Shown here: positions 24,611 to 36,857 of the stretch, in pieces
How the letters are laid out: the number at the start of each line of letters is the position of its first letter
How positions within the stretch are numbered: the first letter of the stretch is position 1
Assembly (NCBI RefSeq): GCF_025376885.1
Contig: NZ_JAHUBR010000001.1
Location: 620,001-684,000, forward strand
DNA: 64,000 bases
Direction of reading: 5' to 3'
From: Pseudoruegeria sp. SHC-113
GTDB taxonomy: Bacteria > Pseudomonadota > Alphaproteobacteria > Rhodobacterales > Rhodobacteraceae
Program-made: the position numbers and the translations under genes
The notes under the pieces: model-generated
What the model saw: the letters and a program-made list of their open reading frames with translations, nothing else
The model's database searches: none
Told to the model about the DNA's origin: nothing

Positions 24611-25870
24611 TCAGGCGTTGGCCGCTCCGGCGGGTGATCCGCGCAGCTTGAGCGGAATTTCCTTCACCGGCAGATGCACGATGGCTGAGAAAGCCCCGAC
24701 GCCCACGCCTACCCACCAGACGGCGGTGTAATCGCCCGTCAGGTCATACATCCGCCCGCCGAGCCAGACGCCGAGGAAGCTCCCCAACTGGTGGCTGAAG
24801 AAGACAAACCCGTAGAGCGTGCCCATGTAGCGCAGCCCGTAGATATAGGCCACGAGGCCGGAGGTGAGCGGAATGGTGGCCAGCCAGAGCGAGCCCATCG
24901 CGAGCGAGAACAGCACCACGCTCGTTGGCGTGATGGGCAGCATGATGAAGGCGGCGGCCACGATGGTGCGCAGGGTGTAGATGATCGCAAGCAGGTATTT
25001 CTTGGAGTAGCGCTTGCCGAGCCAGCTCGCAAACAGCGTGCCGCCGATATTGGCCAGCCCGATGAGCGAGATCGCCACCGCGCCGAGGGCGGAGGTGGTG
25101 GTGATGCCCACAGAGTAGAGCATCCCGCCGGGCTGGATCGGGCCGCACATCTCCGTCACGAAGGCCGGGAAATGGGCCGTCACGAAGGAAAGCTGGTAGC
25201 CGCAGGAAAAGAAGCCGAGGAAGATTAGCGTGTAGCTCGGATCGCGGAAGGCCTTGCCGAGGATCTCGCTCATGCTCTCCTCGATGTCGGCCTTGTTGGC
25301 CACCGGCGCGCGCATCATTGGCAGCACCAGAAGCGCCAGCAGGATGGCCGCCGCGAAGACGAGAAAGACGTTCTGCCAGCTCATGAAGCCCAGAAGCCAC
25401 TCGGCGGTGGGCGCGCCGATCACCTGCCCCATGGAGCCCGCCGCCGTGGCGATGCCCAAGGCCATGGAGCGGTTTTCGTCTGAAGCGGCTCGCCCGACGA
25501 TGGCGATGATCAGCCCCATGCCGGTGCCAGCGATGCCGAAACCCACGAGGATCTCGATCCACTGATGCGCGCCCGGCGTGATCGCATAAGCCGAAAGCAC
25601 AAGCCCCGCCGCATAGGTGAGTGCACCAAGGATCACCGCCTTCCGGTCGCCGAATTTCTCTGCAATCGCGCCGAAAATCGGCTGGCCCACGCCCCAGGCG
25701 AGGTTCTGAATCGCGATGGCAAGCGAGAACTCCGCGCGCAGCCAGCCGAACTCTTCCGCAATCGGAATCTGGAACACACCGAAGCTTGCCCGAATGGCGA
25801 AGCTGATCATGATCACGATACAGCCGCCGATCAGGACCGGGGTGAAAAGGGGCGCGCGCGTCTCTTGCAT
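24611..25870 (-). CDS. MFS transporter, OFA/oxalate-formate-like
   Basis: 419 aa with twelve hydrophobic segments. Family motifs: SFGVFQIPIAEEFGWLRAEF in the first loop, FGAIAEKFGDRKAVILGALT (MFS motif A), and ASWLGKRYSKKYLLAI in the second half. This pattern is typical of monocarboxylate/oxalate-formate-type permeases. Substrate unknown. ATG 25870 was chosen because the residues upstream to 26047 are antisense of zapE. It is divergent from zapE with about 165 bp between starts. Confidence 0.87.
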   Translation of the reverse strand: MQETRAPLFTPVLIGGCIVIMISFAIRASFGVFQIPIAEEFGWLRAEFSLAIAIQNLAWGVGQPIFGAIAEKFGDRKAVILGALTYAAGLVLSAYAITPGAHQWIEILVGFGIAGTGMGLIIAIVGRAASDENRSMALGIATAAGSMGQVIGAPTAEWLLGFMSWQNVFLVFAAAILLALLVLPMMRAPVANKADIEESMSEILGKAFRDPSYTLIFLGFFSCGYQLSFVTAHFPAFVTEMCGPIQPGGMLYSVGITTTSALGAVAISLIGLANIGGTLFASWLGKRYSKKYLLAIIYTLRTIVAAAFIMLPITPTSVVLFSLAMGSLWLATIPLTSGLVAYIYGLRYMGTLYGFVFFSHQLGSFLGVWLGGRMYDLTGDYTAVWWVGVGVGAFSAIVHLPVKEIPLKLRGSPAGAANA

Positions 25871-26037
25871 GTCTCTCTCCTGCACAGCCGGGCCACGATG
25901 GCGAAAGCAGGGCGGCGCGGTCAATTCAGTTTTTGTGAAGGGGCCCATCTGCAGGGGCGAACAGAGGCAGGCAGCGCTTGGCAGCGCGCCGGTTTTTTGG
26001 CAAGGGAAGGCCGCGAGGGCAAAAGGACGTGTCGGCA

Positions 26038-27126
26038 ATGGCAACACTGGGCGAGATCTACGCAGCGAAGGTGAAGGCAGGCGAGATCCGCCCCGATCCG
26101 GCGCAGGAGCTGGTGTTGCCCCTCCTGCAGGACATCCGCGCGCATCTGGAAACCGCCACCACCCGCAAGCGCGGGGTGCTGGGCGGGCTCTTCAGCAAAC
26201 CGCCGAAAACACCTGAGGGGCTTTACCTTTGGGGCGGAGTCGGGCGCGGCAAGTCGATGCTGATGGATCTCTTCGTGGAAAACCTCGCGATCGAGCAGAA
26301 ACGCCGGGTGCATTTCCACGCCTTCATGCAGGAGATCCACGCCGCCCTGCACGAGGCGCGCAAGAGCGGGGTGGAGGATGCGATCCAGCCCGTGGCCGAT
26401 GCCGTGGCTGCCGAAGTGCGCCTTCTGGCCTTTGACGAGATGCAGATCTCCGACATCACCGACGCGATGATCGTAGGGCGGCTGTTTGACAAGCTCTTCG
26501 CGGCAGGCGTGGTGGTGGTGACAACCTCGAACCGGGTGCCAGATGATCTTTACAAGGACGGTCTGAACCGCCACCTGTTCCTGCCCTTCATCGAACTGCT
26601 GAAAGATCGCATGGTGGTGCATGAACTGGTGAGCCCGACGGATTACCGGCAGGACAGGCTCTCCGGCGCGCAGGTCTACTTCACACCGATCAACGCGGCG
26701 GCGCGCGCCAAGATCCGTTCCGTTTGGGCTGCGCTGTCAGGTGGCGAGGCCGCGCCGCTGATGCTGCCGGTCAAGGGCCGCGAAGTGGTGCTTCCCGCCT
26801 ACCGAAACGGCGTAGCGCGGGCGAGTTTCTTCGAGCTATGCGGCAAACCGCTTGGCCCGGCGGACTACCTTGCCATCGCGCAGGCCGTGCGTGTGCTGGT
26901 GGTGGACGACATCCCCAATCTCTCGCGCAGCAATTTCAACGAGGCCAAACGCTTCGTCACCCTGATCGACGCGCTCTACGAAGCCAAAGTGCGCCTGATC
27001 TGCTCGGCGGCAGCGGAACCGGAAATGCTTTACCTTGAAGGCGAAGGCACTTTTGAATTCGAACGCACGGCCAGTCGGTTGCGCGAGATGCAGGACGCGG
27101 ATTGGGGCAAACCTGCTGCGTCCTAG
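26038..27126 (+). CDS. zapE: cell division ATPase ZapE (AFG1-like)
   Basis: 362 aa AAA-type ATPase. Walker A GGVGRGKS at 66-73, Walker B RLLAFDEMQISD near 135, then TTSNRVPDDLYKDGLNRHLFLPFI, SRSNFNEAKRFVTLIDALYE and CSAAAEPEMLY, which are diagnostic of ZapE/AFG1. In E. coli ZapE supports Z-ring constriction at low oxygen. ATG 26038 has AAAAGGAC at 10 nt; a GTG at 26029 is in frame. Its stop codon merges with the start of the repeat at 27126. Confidence 0.93.
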   Translation: MATLGEIYAAKVKAGEIRPDPAQELVLPLLQDIRAHLETATTRKRGVLGGLFSKPPKTPEGLYLWGGVGRGKSMLMDLFVENLAIEQKRRVHFHAFMQEIHAALHEARKSGVEDAIQPVADAVAAEVRLLAFDEMQISDITDAMIVGRLFDKLFAAGVVVVTTSNRVPDDLYKDGLNRHLFLPFIELLKDRMVVHELVSPTDYRQDRLSGAQVYFTPINAAARAKIRSVWAALSGGEAAPLMLPVKGREVVLPAYRNGVARASFFELCGKPLGPADYLAIAQAVRVLVVDDIPNLSRSNFNEAKRFVTLIDALYEAKVRLICSAAAEPEMLYLEGEGTFEFERTASRLREMQDADWGKPAAS

Positions 27127-27240
27127 GGGGCTCTGCCCCCGCCGCCTTCGGCGCCTCCCCCGAGATATTTACAGAACAAAGTGGGGGCCCATCTTCTTCT
27201 GGCCGGCAATATCCCGGGGGTGCGGGGGCAGAGCCCCCGC
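27126..27240. repeat. dispersed repeat A, copy A1 (about 115 bp)
   Basis: Outer arms GGGGGCTCTGCCCCCGC and GCGGGGGCAGAGCCCCCGC are inverted relative to one another. The centre has CCCCCGAGATATTT and CATCTTCT. Nearly the same sequence in reverse complement lies at 34388-34500. It sits between the convergent zapE and the 27290 gene, where it probably ends both transcripts. Confidence 0.75.
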
Positions 27241-27289
27241 TGAGTCCTGGGTCGGGCCGAAGGCTCCGCAGGAAATGCGTGATGCAGGT

Positions 27290-27667
27290 CTAACCCAATG
27301 TTTCGACGCAATGGCGGCGGAAGGCACGTTTGAGCATGTCCAACTCAGCGCGCAGCAGGTCCATCTCGGCGCGGATGTCCTCGGCCATGGGCTCACCGGT
27401 GAGGATGGCAAAGCTTCCGAGCGTGACATCGTCGGGCTTTGAACGGATCAGGAAGGTCTGCACCCCGTCTGACAGTGCGGCGGCCGGGATCGGGATGCGC
27501 AGGTGCCATTGGCCGGGTGTTCCCTCGATGGCTGTGAGCGTGACGCCTTCGATTGCGGTCTCAAGGTGGGTGACGTCGATCTCGGGGGCTTCGGCGCTTT
27601 CCATCGTGAGCACCCCTTCCCAGGTGCCTGCCTGGATGCGGCTTTTGGTCAGCGTGGGGTCGGACAT
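27290..27667 (-). CDS. conserved hypothetical protein, 125 aa
   Basis: I recognise no family. The sequence has a mostly beta N-terminal part (RIQAGTWEGVLTM, GQWHLRIPIP, FLIRSKPDD, GSFAILTGEP) and an amphipathic C-terminal helix (about 95-118, RAEMDLLRAELDMLKRAF). It lacks a signal or membrane segment. It starts 12 bp from the stop of the DUF6478-like gene on the same strand, so they form one unit. The predicted shape resembles a beta-sandwich plus coiled coil. Confidence 0.65.
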   Translation of the reverse strand: MSDPTLTKSRIQAGTWEGVLTMESAEAPEIDVTHLETAIEGVTLTAIEGTPGQWHLRIPIPAAALSDGVQTFLIRSKPDDVTLGSFAILTGEPMAEDIRAEMDLLRAELDMLKRAFRRHCVETLG

Positions 27668-27679
27668 GTCTGGGGCCTC

Positions 27680-28453
27680 CTAAAGCTCGGCGCGGGGGCG
27701 GCGGGTGAGGGTGAGATCGCGCAGGATGATCTGGTTCATCTCCGGGCCCTCGAAGATGAAATCCACCCACATCCGTTCCACCCGTTTCTCGTTCAGCTTG
27801 GTGTAGGTCATGTCGAACTCGACCGACACGTCTTCCTCCTGCCAGGGCAGTTCACGCACGATCTGTTCGGTGTTGGGCCCGTGTTTGACATTGAGCCGCG
27901 CGAAGATTTCCAGCGGTTTTTCCAGCTCAACGATGGCGTCCAGTTTCACGAGGTGGCGTTTGCGCAGCCCGTGGGCGGCTTCTTCCGGGAGGTCGATGGC
28001 GAGCGACAGGAAGCTGCCGTCAAAGCGAAAGACGTCCATCCGAAGGCCGAAGGGGGCGAGATCCTCTTCCCGCGTGTTGCGGATCTGGCGCACGGTCAGC
28101 TCGGAGATGGAGCAATCGTGGTACACGGTCACCTCATGGCCGATCTTTTCCTGCGTCTGCACCGAGGCCCGGCCCGGCGGCGTCAGCGGGCCGCGCCACA
28201 GTTCGGGCCGATAGGCCCAATCGCAGAACATCGGCTTCTGGATCGCCGTGGAGCCGATCAGCGGCAGCGCAAGGCGGCTGTCGGCGATGTAGGAGAGCTT
28301 GTCGAGTTGGCCGCGCAACTGCCGTGCCCGGCCACGCCAGGTACGCAACTCCGCAGGAGAGGCCTGTTCCGCCGCGCCTGCCACGCGTTTCCAGCGCGCA
28401 AGGCTGCGTTTGAACAGGAGCCGATCCAGCGGCGTATCGATCCGTTTGGCCAT
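27680..28453 (-). CDS. hypothetical protein, probably DUF6478
   Basis: 257 aa. N-terminal part is basic and helical (DRLLFKRSLARWKRV, RTWRGRARQLRGQL), the rest is beta-rich with many charged residues, e.g. FRFDGSFLSLAIDLPEEAAHGL and RELPWQEEDVSVEFDM. I think it belongs to DUF6478, seen in Rhodobacteraceae, but this is from memory of the pattern. ATG 28453 is preferred; upstream codons to 28558 are compositionally repetitive. It is cotranscribed with the 27290 gene. Confidence 0.65.
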   Translation of the reverse strand: MAKRIDTPLDRLLFKRSLARWKRVAGAAEQASPAELRTWRGRARQLRGQLDKLSYIADSRLALPLIGSTAIQKPMFCDWAYRPELWRGPLTPPGRASVQTQEKIGHEVTVYHDCSISELTVRQIRNTREEDLAPFGLRMDVFRFDGSFLSLAIDLPEEAAHGLRKRHLVKLDAIVELEKPLEIFARLNVKHGPNTEQIVRELPWQEEDVSVEFDMTYTKLNEKRVERMWVDFIFEGPEMNQIILRDLTLTRRPRAEL

Positions 28454-28470
28454 GTGCAGACTGCCCCGTC

Positions 28471-28522
28471 TTCCTGCCCGTATTCCTGCCCGTACTGCTG
28501 TACGCATTCCTGCCCGGTTCCT
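28471..28522. repeat. short degenerate tandem repeat upstream of the 27680 gene
   Basis: Unit TTCCTGCCCGTA occurs twice in tandem, then a diverged unit, then TTCCTGCCCG again. It lies 18 bp upstream of the start codon, in the leader. Could affect expression or simply be slippage-prone DNA. Confidence 0.5.
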
Positions 28523-28579
28523 GCGCCGGTGACATGCGCAATCATCCCAAGGCTTCACTCTGCAGGCAACACCTTAAGA

Positions 28580-29248
28580 TCAGTTTGCGTGGCTAATTTT
28601 TCCGACGAAGGATTTCAGCACCGCGAAGCTGTCTCTTTCGGCAACGGGCTGCTGGCGGGTGCCAGCCACAGTGGCGGAAATGATATGGCCGTCCACATCG
28701 AAAAAGGCGCGCCAGTAGTCTTCGCCCAGTTCCGGCGCGGTGCGCGTGCCCGTATCGCGGCTGCGCACGTAGAAGACGCTGCCTTCGCTGCGGGTCTCCA
28801 GCACTTCCACGGTTTCGGAGCGCCCATCGCGGCTGAGCACGCGCAGACCATCCTCGGAGCGGAAGAAGCGATCGAGCACCGGCAGGCTTTGGGCGATGGT
28901 GTAGCCTTCACCGAGGCCGGAGACGGTGGCCGTGAGCACCGCGCGCACCTCCGGTTCGCGCAGGCCGGGATCCTGCGTGATGGCGGCGCAGCTGCCCAGC
29001 AACACGAAGGCCTCCGTGCCGCGCTGGCGCGAAGCGTCCACGTCGATGCAGTAGCCGGACGGCCCGGTGATCACCACGGCGGGCTCGGACACGCTGACCT
29101 TGGAGGCCGCGGGACGTTGGGATTGTGCCGTTGATTGGGAGGGGGCTGCGGCGGCCTGCGTTGCGGCGGCCACCAGCAGGAGGAGCGCGCCGGCCGCTCT
29201 GGCCGCCACGCTCAGGTTCGATCCGACCTCAGAGGTCCATATAGACAT
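28580..29248 (-). CDS. exported hypothetical protein overlapping ilvD
   Basis: 222 aa. A signal-peptide-like stretch ([21 protein letters not shown]) ends near residue 35, followed by a low-complexity Ser/Gln/Ala linker and a globular domain with [21 protein letters not shown] and a C-terminal [13 protein letters not shown]. No family recognised. ATG 29248 overlaps the ilvD stop by 20 nt and has GGAG at the right distance. A GTG at 29209 would give a more compact signal peptide without the overlap. The two-cysteine pair suggests a disulphide. Confidence 0.65.
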   Translation of the reverse strand: MSIWTSEVGSNLSVAARAAGALLLLVAAATQAAAAPSQSTAQSQRPAASKVSVSEPAVVITGPSGYCIDVDASRQRGTEAFVLLGSCAAITQDPGLREPEVRAVLTATVSGLGEGYTIAQSLPVLDRFFRSEDGLRVLSRDGRSETVEVLETRSEGSVFYVRSRDTGTRTAPELGEDYWRAFFDVDGHIISATVAGTRQQPVAERDSFAVLKSFVGKISHAN

Positions 29249-30962
29249 GCTTCTCCGCTTTGCCGCCCGGATGGGTCACGGCACCGCGATAGGTTTCTTG
29301 CACCTGCTGCGCGTACTTCCACAGCGCGCCGGAGGCGTAGATCGTTTCGCGGGGGCCTGCCCAGTTTGCCTTACGTTCAGCGAGTTCCTCGTCGCTCAGG
29401 GCCACCGAGATCTCACCTTTGATTGCGTCGATCGTAATCCGATCGCCATCTTTCAGCAACGCGATCGGTCCGCAATGAGCGGCTTCCGGCCCAACGTGCC
29501 CCACGCAGAAGCCGCGGGTCGCGCCGGAGAAGCGGCCATCGGTGATCAGCGCCACCTTTTTGCCCATACCCTGGCCCGAAAGCGCAGCCGTGGTGGCGAG
29601 CATTTCGCGCATGCCGGGGCCGCCGGAGGGGCCCTCGTTGCGGATCACCAGAACCTCGCCTTCCTTGTATTCGCGGGCCTGCACGGCGGCGAAGGCCTCT
29701 TCCTCGCATTCAAACACGCGGGCCGGGCCGGAGAAGACCTGCTGCTCCGCCGTCATGCCCGCCACCTTCACGATGGCGCCTTCCGGCGCGAGGTTGCCTT
29801 TCAGGCCCACGACGCCGCCGGTCTTGGTCAGCGGCGCGGCGACGGAATGGATCACGCGGCCATCGGCTTCGCGGCTGATCTTGTCCAGCTCTTCGCCGAT
29901 GGAGTAGCCAGAGGCCGTCATGCAGTCGCGGATGATGAGGCCGGCCTTGTCGAGTTCTTTCATCACCACGGGCACACCGCCGGCCTCGTAGAGGTCTTTC
30001 GCCACGAACTGGCCGCCTGGCTTCAGATCCACGAAATAAGGGGTGTCGCGGAAGATGTCGCAGACGTCATCGAGGAAGAATTCGATCCCGGCTTCATGGG
30101 CGATGGCGGGCAGGTGCAGGCCGGCGTTGGTGGAGCCACCGGTGCAGGCCACGATGCGCGCGGCGTTGATCATTGCGTCGCGGGTGACGATGTCGCGCGC
30201 GCGGATGTTCTTCTCGATCAGGTTCATCACCGCGCGGCCCGAAGCCTCGCCGTATTGATCGCGGCTCTCGTAAGGCGCGGGCGCGCCGGAGGAGTTGAAC
30301 AGCGCAAGGCCGATCGCTTCAGACACGCAGGCCATGGTGTTGGCGGTGAACTGGCCGCCGCAGGCACCCGCGGAGGGGCAGGCCACGGCTTCGAGCTTCT
30401 CCAGCTCGCAGGTGGAGAGGTTGCCGGCCTGGTGCTGGCCGACGGCCTCGAACACGTCCTGCACCGTCACGTCCTGGCCGTTGTGGCGGCCCGGCAGGAT
30501 GGAGCCGCCGTAGATGAAGACGCTGGGCACGTTCAGGCGCACCATGGCCATCATCATGCCGGGCAGGGACTTGTCGCAACCGGCAAGGCCCACGAGCGCG
30601 TCATAGCAGTGGCCGCGCATGGTGAGCTCCACCGTGTCGGCGATGGCTTCGCGGGAGGCCAGCGAGGAGCGCATGCCCTCGTGGCCCATGGCGATGCCGT
30701 CGGTCACGGTGATGGTGGTGAATTCGCGCGGAGTGCCCATCGCCTGTTTCACGCCCATCTTCACAGATTGGGCCTGACGGTTCAGCGCGATGTTACAGGG
30801 GGCGGCCTCGTTCCAGCAGGTGCCCACGCCGACGAGCGGCTGATGGATTTCCGCTTCGCTCAGGCCCATGGCGTACATGTAGGACCGGTGCGGCGCGCGG
30901 GCCGGGCCTTCCGTCACGTGGCGGCTGGGCAGTTTGGATTTGTCGAACGGCGGCTTGAGCAT
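29229..30962 (-). CDS. ilvD: dihydroxy-acid dehydratase
   Basis: 577 aa. The FeS cluster motifs are clear: [12 protein letters not shown] and [17 protein letters not shown], plus [21 protein letters not shown] and [21 protein letters not shown]. It makes 2-ketoisovalerate and 2-keto-3-methylvalerate for valine and isoleucine synthesis. ATG 30962 is preceded by GGGAGG. Divergent from the CPBP protease with about 100 bp between. The frame covers the entire usual length, so the gene looks intact. Confidence 0.95.
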   Translation of the reverse strand: MLKPPFDKSKLPSRHVTEGPARAPHRSYMYAMGLSEAEIHQPLVGVGTCWNEAAPCNIALNRQAQSVKMGVKQAMGTPREFTTITVTDGIAMGHEGMRSSLASREAIADTVELTMRGHCYDALVGLAGCDKSLPGMMMAMVRLNVPSVFIYGGSILPGRHNGQDVTVQDVFEAVGQHQAGNLSTCELEKLEAVACPSAGACGGQFTANTMACVSEAIGLALFNSSGAPAPYESRDQYGEASGRAVMNLIEKNIRARDIVTRDAMINAARIVACTGGSTNAGLHLPAIAHEAGIEFFLDDVCDIFRDTPYFVDLKPGGQFVAKDLYEAGGVPVVMKELDKAGLIIRDCMTASGYSIGEELDKISREADGRVIHSVAAPLTKTGGVVGLKGNLAPEGAIVKVAGMTAEQQVFSGPARVFECEEEAFAAVQAREYKEGEVLVIRNEGPSGGPGMREMLATTAALSGQGMGKKVALITDGRFSGATRGFCVGHVGPEAAHCGPIALLKDGDRITIDAIKGEISVALSDEELAERKANWAGPRETIYASGALWKYAQQVQETYRGAVTHPGGKAEKHVYMDL

Positions 30963-31063
30963 GGAGAACCTCCCAGAAATTGGCTGCGTTCGGGAATAGG
31001 CAATGAGGCCGGATTCCACAAGCGCGATTGCGGTTTTTAGGCCCTGCGGGTAGCGTCGCGCCG

Positions 31064-31957
31064 ATGAGCCTGCTTCGCCCTTCCGCCTACGCCCCCCATG
31101 AGGCCTTCGTGGCCCCCGCCCGCGCCAAACCGGCGCTGTGGCGACTGGCTGTCGGCATCCTCGGGACAGGCGCGCTCTACATGATCATGGGAAGCGCGAT
31201 CTACGTGGCCTTCGCCGCGCTGGACGGCGGCCCAGCCGGTGCCAGTTGGGAGGATCTCGGCACGCCGATGGCCACGCTGGGGCTGCTGGTGGGCTTCGCC
31301 TTCATGGTGATCGGCTGCTTCGGGGCTGCAAGCCTGCTGCATGGGCGCGATTTCGCCTCTCTGATGGGCCCAAGGGCGCGGTTCTGGGCCAGCTTCCGCG
31401 TGGCGCTGGTGGCGATCCTCGCAGTCGAGTTCGTGATCTTCGCGCTGCCGCCCTACGTGATGCCGGAACTCGCCCCGGGGCTGGCGCTTCCACGCTGGCT
31501 CCTGTTCCTGCCGATCTCTCTGGCGGCGCTGTTTATTCAGGTGTTCGCCGAGGAGATCTTCTTCCGAGGCTACATCCAGCAGCAACTCGCCGCGCGCTTT
31601 GCAAGCCCGCTTGTCTGGATGGTACTGCCCTCTGCGCTCTTTGCCTTCGGCCACTACGACCCTCAAGGCATGGGGGGCAACGCGCTGATGGTGGTGGCAT
31701 GGTCCTTCACCTTCGGGTTGGTTGCGGCCGATCTGACGGCGCGCACCGGCAGCCTCGGCCCGGCCACCGCGCTGCATTTCGCCAACAATGCCTTCGGCAT
31801 CCTGCTCGTCAGCCCGCCGGGGCCGCTCTCGGGCCTAGCGCTCTACACACTGCCCTTCACGCTCGCCGACCTGCCCGCGGGCGATCCGCTGATCCTGATC
31901 GACCTCGGCCTGATCCTTTGTGGCTGGCTCGCGATCCGGCTGGCGCTCAAGGTCTGA
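31064..31957 (+). CDS. CPBP intramembrane metalloprotease family protein
   Basis: 297 aa with about seven hydrophobic helices. The CPBP (Abi) motifs are [13 protein letters not shown] (EExxxR), [10 protein letters not shown] and LHFANNAFG (HxxxN). The family includes CAAX-type prenyl proteases and bacteriocin-immunity proteins; here the bacterial role is unknown. It lies 76 bp upstream of accD on the same strand. No signal peptide; the first helix is internal. Confidence 0.85.
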   Translation: MSLLRPSAYAPHEAFVAPARAKPALWRLAVGILGTGALYMIMGSAIYVAFAALDGGPAGASWEDLGTPMATLGLLVGFAFMVIGCFGAASLLHGRDFASLMGPRARFWASFRVALVAILAVEFVIFALPPYVMPELAPGLALPRWLLFLPISLAALFIQVFAEEIFFRGYIQQQLAARFASPLVWMVLPSALFAFGHYDPQGMGGNALMVVAWSFTFGLVAADLTARTGSLGPATALHFANNAFGILLVSPPGPLSGLALYTLPFTLADLPAGDPLILIDLGLILCGWLAIRLALKV

Positions 31958-32033
31958 TTGCATTTCCCTTGGGTGCACCTTATTTCAGTGCGCAACACAG
32001 GCACAGGTACTGGCACAGGGGATACGCACCGGT

Positions 32034-33089
32034 ATGAACTGGATCACCAACTACGTCCGCCCTCGGATCAACTCGCTGTTTTCGCGCCGCGAGGTGCCCG
32101 AGAACCTCTGGACGAAATGCCCCGAATGCGGAACCATGCTGTTCCACCGTGAGCTGTCGGACAACCTGCAGGTCTGCCACAACTGCAACCATCACCTCGC
32201 CATCACCCCGCGCGAGCGCTTCGATGCGCTGTTTGACGGCGGCATCTACGTTGAGGTGAAAGTGCCCGACGTGGTGGCCGATCCGCTGCATTTCCGCGAC
32301 CAGAAGAAATACCCCGACCGCATGAAGGCCGCCGTCAAGAAGACGGGCGAGAAAGAGGCCATGCTGGTGGGCGAAGGCGAGATGGGCGGCACCCAGATCG
32401 TCGCCGCCGCGCAGGATTTCGCCTTCATGGGCGGCTCCATGGGGATGTATGTGGGCAACGCGATCATCGCCGCGGCTGAACGCGCGGTGGAGCGCGGCTG
32501 CCCGATGGTGCTGTTCTCCGCCGCCGGTGGCGCACGGATGCAGGAAGGCATCCTGAGCCTGATGCAGATGCCGCGCACCACGGTGGCCGTCGAAATGCTG
32601 AAAGAGGCGGGCCTGCCCTATATCGTGGTGCTCACCCACCCGACGACGGGCGGGGTGACGGCCTCCTACGCCATGCTGGGCGACGTGCAGATCGCCGAGC
32701 CCAACGCGCTGATCGGCTTCGCGGGCACCCGCGTGATCGAACAGACGATCCGCGAGAAACTGCCCGAGGGCTTCCAGCGGTCGGAATACCTGCTGGACCA
32801 CGGCATGCTGGATCGCGTGACCGACCGCCGCGCCCTGCGCGACGAGCTGATCACCATCTGCCGGATGCTGATGAAACAGCCCTCCTCCGTCGCGGGCGCC
32901 CTGCCCAAGCCCGAAGACGTTTCGGATGCGCCGGAGGCCCCGGCCAAACCCGCCGCTGACGCGAAGGCTGAGGCCAAACCGGACGCCAAATCCGACGTAA
33001 AAGCCAAGCCGGAAGAGGCCGCGGCCGCCAAAGACAAGGGCGATGCGGCATCTGACAAGGGCGAAACCAAGGACGCAGCCAAGCCGTGA
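32034..33089 (+). CDS. accD: acetyl-CoA carboxylase carboxyltransferase subunit beta
   Basis: 351 aa. Zinc ribbon CPECG and CHNCNHH near residues 27-50, then the crotonase-like carboxyltransferase core ([54 protein letters not shown]). It is longer than E. coli AccD (304 aa) through an Ala/Lys/Asp-rich tail from about residue 293, a feature of alphaproteobacteria. With AccA it transfers the carboxyl from carboxybiotin to acetyl-CoA. It overlaps folC by GTGA. The leader has two GGCACAGG copies. Confidence 0.95.
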   Translation: MNWITNYVRPRINSLFSRREVPENLWTKCPECGTMLFHRELSDNLQVCHNCNHHLAITPRERFDALFDGGIYVEVKVPDVVADPLHFRDQKKYPDRMKAAVKKTGEKEAMLVGEGEMGGTQIVAAAQDFAFMGGSMGMYVGNAIIAAAERAVERGCPMVLFSAAGGARMQEGILSLMQMPRTTVAVEMLKEAGLPYIVVLTHPTTGGVTASYAMLGDVQIAEPNALIGFAGTRVIEQTIREKLPEGFQRSEYLLDHGMLDRVTDRRALRDELITICRMLMKQPSSVAGALPKPEDVSDAPEAPAKPAADAKAEAKPDAKSDVKAKPEEAAAAKDKGDAASDKGETKDAAKP

Positions 33090-34366
33090 GCGCAGCAGGC
33101 GCGGGCTCCGACGCCATCCTCGCCCGGATGATGGCGCTGCATCCGAAGATCATCGACCTCACGCTGGATCGTGTCTGGCGGCTCTTGGCGGCGCTCGACC
33201 ACCCCGAGCGCGCCCTGCCGCCGGTGATCCATATCGCCGGCACCAATGGCAAGGGCAGCACGCAGGCAATGGTCCGCGCCGGGCTTGAGGCCGCCGGAAA
33301 GTCCGTCCACGCCTATACCTCGCCCCACCTCGCGCGCTTTCACGAGCGTATCCGGCTGGCGGGTGACCTGATCACCGAAGAAGCGCTCACCGAGGTGCTC
33401 GACGAGTGCTATGCCGCCAATGGCGGCGAGGCGATCACCTATTTCGAAATCACGACAGTGGCCGGCCTGCTGGCCTTCGCGCGCAGCCCAGCGGATTACA
33501 CGCTTCTGGAAGTCGGCCTCGGCGGCCGGCTCGACGCCACCAATGTGGTGGAGACCCCCGCGCTCACCGTGATCACCCCGGTCAGCATCGACCACCAGCA
33601 GTTCCTCGGCGAAACCCTGCCTGAGATCGCGGGTGAGAAGGCTGGCATCCTGAAGCGCGGGGTGCCCTGCATTGTCGGGCGTCAGGAAGAGGCCGCGCTT
33701 GAGGTAATCGAAGCCCGCGCCGCCCGCCTCGGCGCGCCGCTCTTCACCTATGGCCAGCACTGGCACGTCTGGGAAGAACGCGGACGGCTGATCTATCAGG
33801 ACGAAAATGGGCTGATGGACCTGCCGCTGCCCGTGCTTCAGGGCGCGCATCAGGTCGAAAACGCGGGAATGGCCATCGCCGCCCTGCGCTGCCTCGGCTT
33901 TGGCGAAACCGCCTGCGAAGGCGCGCTGCGGGATGCGGTCTGGCCGGCCCGGATGCAACGACTGAAGGAAGGCCCGCTTGTGGAGCGCGCAGGCACGGCG
34001 GAGCTCTGGCTCGACGGCGGCCACAACCCGAGCGCAGGCGAGGCCCTCGCCGCGCTGCTGGCCACCCTGCCGGAGAAACCCACGCATCTGATCTGTGGCA
34101 TGCTCAACACCAAGGATATCGGCGGCTACCTGCGCCCGCTGGCCGCGCAGGCCGCGTCGCTCCACGCGGTCTCGATCCCCGGCGAAACCGCCACCCTGCC
34201 TGCAGCTGAAACGGCCGAAGCTGCACGAAAAGCCGGGCTGGCCGCGGTGGAAGCGCCGGACGTGGCAACAGCCATCACGGCGATCACCGCGAAGGCCCCA
34301 AATGCCCGCATCCTGATCTGCGGCTCGCTCTACCTCGCCGGCAGCATCCTGCGCGAAAACGGCTAG
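33086..34366 (+). CDS. folC: folylpolyglutamate/dihydrofolate synthase
   Basis: 426 aa, GTG start overlapping the accD stop (33086-33089), the conserved accD-folC linkage. P-loop [16 protein letters not shown], then [33 protein letters not shown], and [14 protein letters not shown], all FolC signatures. Adds glutate to dihydropteroate and extends the polyglutamate tail. Its stop is 21 bp before a dispersed repeat. Confidence 0.95.
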   Translation: MSAAGAGSDAILARMMALHPKIIDLTLDRVWRLLAALDHPERALPPVIHIAGTNGKGSTQAMVRAGLEAAGKSVHAYTSPHLARFHERIRLAGDLITEEALTEVLDECYAANGGEAITYFEITTVAGLLAFARSPADYTLLEVGLGGRLDATNVVETPALTVITPVSIDHQQFLGETLPEIAGEKAGILKRGVPCIVGRQEEAALEVIEARAARLGAPLFTYGQHWHVWEERGRLIYQDENGLMDLPLPVLQGAHQVENAGMAIAALRCLGFGETACEGALRDAVWPARMQRLKEGPLVERAGTAELWLDGGHNPSAGEALAALLATLPEKPTHLICGMLNTKDIGGYLRPLAAQAASLHAVSIPGETATLPAAETAEAARKAGLAAVEAPDVATAITAITAKAPNARILICGSLYLAGSILRENG

Positions 34367-34387
34367 GCCATGCGGCTTGTAAGATAA

Positions 34388-34500
34388 AGCGGGGGCTCTG
34401 CCCCCGCACCCCCGGGATACTTCCAGTCAGAAGATGGGGCCCCACTTTGTTCTCTAAATATCTCGGGGGAGGCGCCGAAGGCGGCGGGGGCAGAGCCCCC
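34388..34500. repeat. dispersed repeat A, copy A2 (inverted relative to A1)
   Basis: The reverse complement of this stretch matches 27126-27240 almost base for base, with differences only in the middle (e.g. the segment after CATCTTCT). It lies behind folC and before the FadH-like gene. The two copies are about 7.2 kb apart and in opposite orientation. Confidence 0.75.
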
Positions 34501-34546
34501 CATGACTCCGCCAAAGCCTGCCTTTACGTTCGCGTAAACTGTGTGA

Positions 34547-36646
<2,100 letters not shown>

Positions 36647-36657
36647 GTCAGGGCGTA

Positions 36658-36678
36658 GCGGCGCTGTCAAAGCGCCGC
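36658..36678 (+). terminator. hairpin after the FadH-like gene
   Basis: Perfect stem GCGGCGCT / AGCGCCGC with loop GTCAA, 12 bp after the stop codon. A second, stronger terminator follows at 36693-36720. Confidence 0.5.
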
Positions 36679-36692
36679 CGCGTTTGCCTTTG

Positions 36693-36720
36693 GCGCTGAA
36701 AAACCAGCCTTTTTCAGCGC
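36693..36720. terminator. bidirectional terminator
   Basis: Perfect 11-bp stem GCGCTGAAAAA / TTTTTCAGCGC with a 6-nt loop (CCAGCC); A-run on one side and T-run on the other suit termination in both directions. It separates the FadH-like gene from the LysR gene. Confidence 0.75.
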
Positions 36721-36857
36721 TCTTGGCTGATTGTTTCTCTGTTTCCCCATCCCGAACGATCCCTTTTTAAACCCCGAGATTGTCGGGCGTTCACCCCAAT
36801 TCCGCCCGATTCTGGCAGCATACCCTTAGGGGAACACAGGATCTGGTAGGACTTGTT

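Noticed and set aside
27503-29134. 543-codon plus-strand frame
   Set aside because: Antisense to the 27290 and 27680 genes and the exported hypothetical.
29067-31040. 657-codon plus-strand open frame
   Set aside because: Antisense shadow of ilvD (29229-30962) with His/Ala-rich nonsense composition.
27126-34500. Composite transposon bounded by inverted repeats
   Set aside because: No transposase or target duplication; the enclosed genes are housekeeping genes.
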